This document shows, in pieces, positions 5,205-6,011 of a DNA stretch of 6,011 nt. The stretch's first letter is position 1. Every line of letters begins with the position of its first letter. Location: assembly GCA_021786215.1 (NCBI GenBank), contig JAJYNT010000193.1:1-6011 (forward strand). Reading direction: 5' to 3'. Made by a program: the position numbers and the translations under genes. The notes under the pieces are model-generated. The model worked only from the letters and a program-made list of their open reading frames with translations. It searched no databases and was not told the DNA's origin. This DNA comes from Chloroflexota bacterium. GTDB lineage: Bacteria; Chloroflexota; UBA6077.

Positions 5205-5258
5205 GTAGGAGCCGGCTCCTGCCGGCGACCCGGATCGCGAGCAGGAGCTCGCTCCTAC
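5205..5258. repeat. REP doublet (REPIN-like): two inverted 24-nt hairpin repeats
   Basis: The left unit is 5205-5228 on the plus strand; the right unit is 5235-5258, in inverted orientation, with 6 nt between. Read in the same sense both are GTAGGAGC-NN-GCTCCTGC-NN-GCGA. They differ at only four positions, which are two base pairs of the hairpin stem: CG/CG in one, GA/TC in the other, keeping pairing intact. A 6-bp stem, TCCT loop and 5' GTAG tetranucleotide are typical of REP elements mobilised by RAYT (TnpA-REP) transposases. No RAYT gene is in the window. The doublet could fold into one long hairpin between the divergent genes and may stabilise or end transcripts. Confidence 0.8.
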
Positions 5259-5346
5259 GGTGTTCCGGGTGGCCGCTTTGGCAGAGGGGGTCGGGTATGT
5301 CCTATGCAAGGCTCTCACATGGTTGAAGTCCGTCCACGCCAACCCT

Positions 5347-5350
5347 GGAG
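5347..5350 (+). promoter_or_regulatory. Shine-Dalgarno site supporting the GTG start of cysS
   Basis: GGAG at 5347-5350 stands 9 nt before GTG 5360. An in-frame TGA at 5324-5326 closes the frame upstream. The next in-frame ATG (5378) would remove the conserved N-terminal LLYDT strand. Confidence 0.6.
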
Positions 5351-5359
5351 AAGCTATCG

Positions 5360-6011
5360 GTGCTGCTCTACGACACCATGACGCGCCGCAAAGAGCCATT
5401 CGTTCCGGGAGGCGAGCCGGTCACGCTGTACGTCTGCGGGATCACGCCCTACGATACCACCCATCTCGGACACGCCTTCACCTATGTCTTCTACGATGTC
5501 CTGGTTCGCTACCTCCGCTACCTCGGCCACAGCACACGATACGTCCAGAACGTCACAGACGTGGACGACGACATTCTTCGAAAGGCTCGGGAGCTCAAGA
5601 TGCCCCGGGATCGGCTGGCGATTGAGCAGACCCAGCGCTATCAGGAGGACATGACGGCCCTGAACGTCCTTTCGCCGGACATATTCCCCAAGGCCACCGA
5701 CCACATAGCCAAGGCAGTGGAGATCACGAGGGCATTACTGCAAAAGGGATACGCCTACCGTGCCGGCGGAAACGTGTACTTTCAGGTGCGCCGTGACCCC
5801 TCCTACGGCAGACTGAGCCACCTGGCCAGGGCCGAGATGCTACCCATAGCCAACGAGCGAGGTAACGACCCCAACGATCCTCTGAAGAGAGACCCGCTGG
5901 ATTTCCCTCTGTGGCAGCACTCCGGCCCCGGGGAACCTCGTTGGGACAGCCCTTGGGGTATGGGGAGGCCGGGTTGGCACATAGAATGTAGCGCCATGGC
6001 TATGCGCCACC
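5360..6011 (+). CDS. cysS: Cysteinyl-tRNA synthetase family protein, N-terminal part (runs off window)
   Basis: 217 codons of a class I synthetase that charges tRNA-Cys with cysteine in the cytoplasm. Visible: the CysS-type N-terminus LLYDTMTRRKEPF (2-14), Cys26 in YVCGITPYD (first zinc ligand), the HIGH motif as HLGH (35-38), VQNVTDVDDDI (62-72), and GRPGWHIECSAM (202-213) with the second zinc ligand Cys210. The remaining zinc ligands, KMSKS and the anticodon-binding part lie beyond the edge. The CGITPYDTTHLGHA and NERGNDP...KRDPLDFPLW (165-185) signatures are closer to mycothiol cysteine ligase (MshC) and related CysS-like enzymes than to E. coli CysS, so an MshC-like role is not excluded; the LYDTMTRRKE start and WHIECSAM favour CysS. 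The start GTG 5360 follows an in-frame stop at 5324 and keeps the conserved N-terminus. It is divergent from the MarR-GNAT operon; no strong promoter is visible. Confidence 0.87.
   Translation, partial: MLLYDTMTRRKEPFVPGGEPVTLYVCGITPYDTTHLGHAFTYVFYDVLVRYLRYLGHSTRYVQNVTDVDDDILRKARELKMPRDRLAIEQTQRYQEDMTALNVLSPDIFPKATDHIAKAVEITRALLQKGYAYRAGGNVYFQVRRDPSYGRLSHLARAEMLPIANERGNDPNDPLKRDPLDFPLWQHSGPGEPRWDSPWGMGRPGWHIECSAMAMRH

Noticed and set aside
5264..5277. Possible T-box element (GGGTGGCCGC) before cysS
   Set aside because: The T-box core AGGGTGGNACCGCG is not matched fully, and no specifier stem, competing terminator or T-tract is visible in the short leader.
5278..5308. Possible cysS promoter TTGGCA with TATGCA
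   Set aside because: The -35 is fair but the spacer would be 19 nt and the -10 matches only three of six bases; too weak to annotate.

Overview
This 6 kb, clearly GC-rich bacterial window carries seven protein genes. Six lie on the minus strand and one, cysS, is divergent on the plus strand at the right edge. Four of the seven probably start with GTG or TTG, good Shine-Dalgarno sites are common and genes are tightly packed. The organism cannot be named from the sequence. The cysteinyl-tRNA synthetase has a signature that I associate with Chloroflexota/Actinobacteria-like enzymes rather than with E. coli, but this is a weak hint only.

Reading the minus strand from right to left: (a) 5094-4165 encodes a MarR-type DNA-binding domain fused to a GNAT acetyltransferase, followed after 3 nt by a DMT/EamA transporter (4161-3247). 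They share one promoter (TTGACA-N17-GATATT, 5161-5133) whose spacer and -10 are covered by an imperfect palindrome, the likely operator of the fusion protein. (b) 3137-2576 is a YefM-YoeB type II toxin-antitoxin module. Its own promoter is overlapped by two exact CTGTACAG palindromes, the known YefM operator core. The start of the toxin is problematic: a single extra C could have put its best ATG out of frame. (c) 2575-2193 is a non-coding stretch holding a GC hairpin with a short T-tract, then what looks like the truncated 5' end of a group IIC intron (2454 to about 2342), then a strong extended -10 promoter for pab genes. (d) 2192-1 holds pabB and pabC, coupled by a GTGA start/stop overlap. 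They make p-aminobenzoate for folate from chorismate; no glutaminase partner (pabA) is visible here.

The 265 nt between the MarR-GNAT fusion and cysS hold the operon promoter and a REP doublet: two inverted 24-nt repeats whose stems differ by compensatory base pairs, plus a probable third, decayed copy. cysS starts at GTG 5360 and runs off the right edge with 217 codons present.

Most interesting points: the group II intron relic sitting just behind a terminator-like hairpin, the covarying REP doublet, the possible frameshift at the toxin start, the TGTACA operators, and a Cys in place of the cofactor-binding Glu in the PabC-like enzyme. I found no completely new system.
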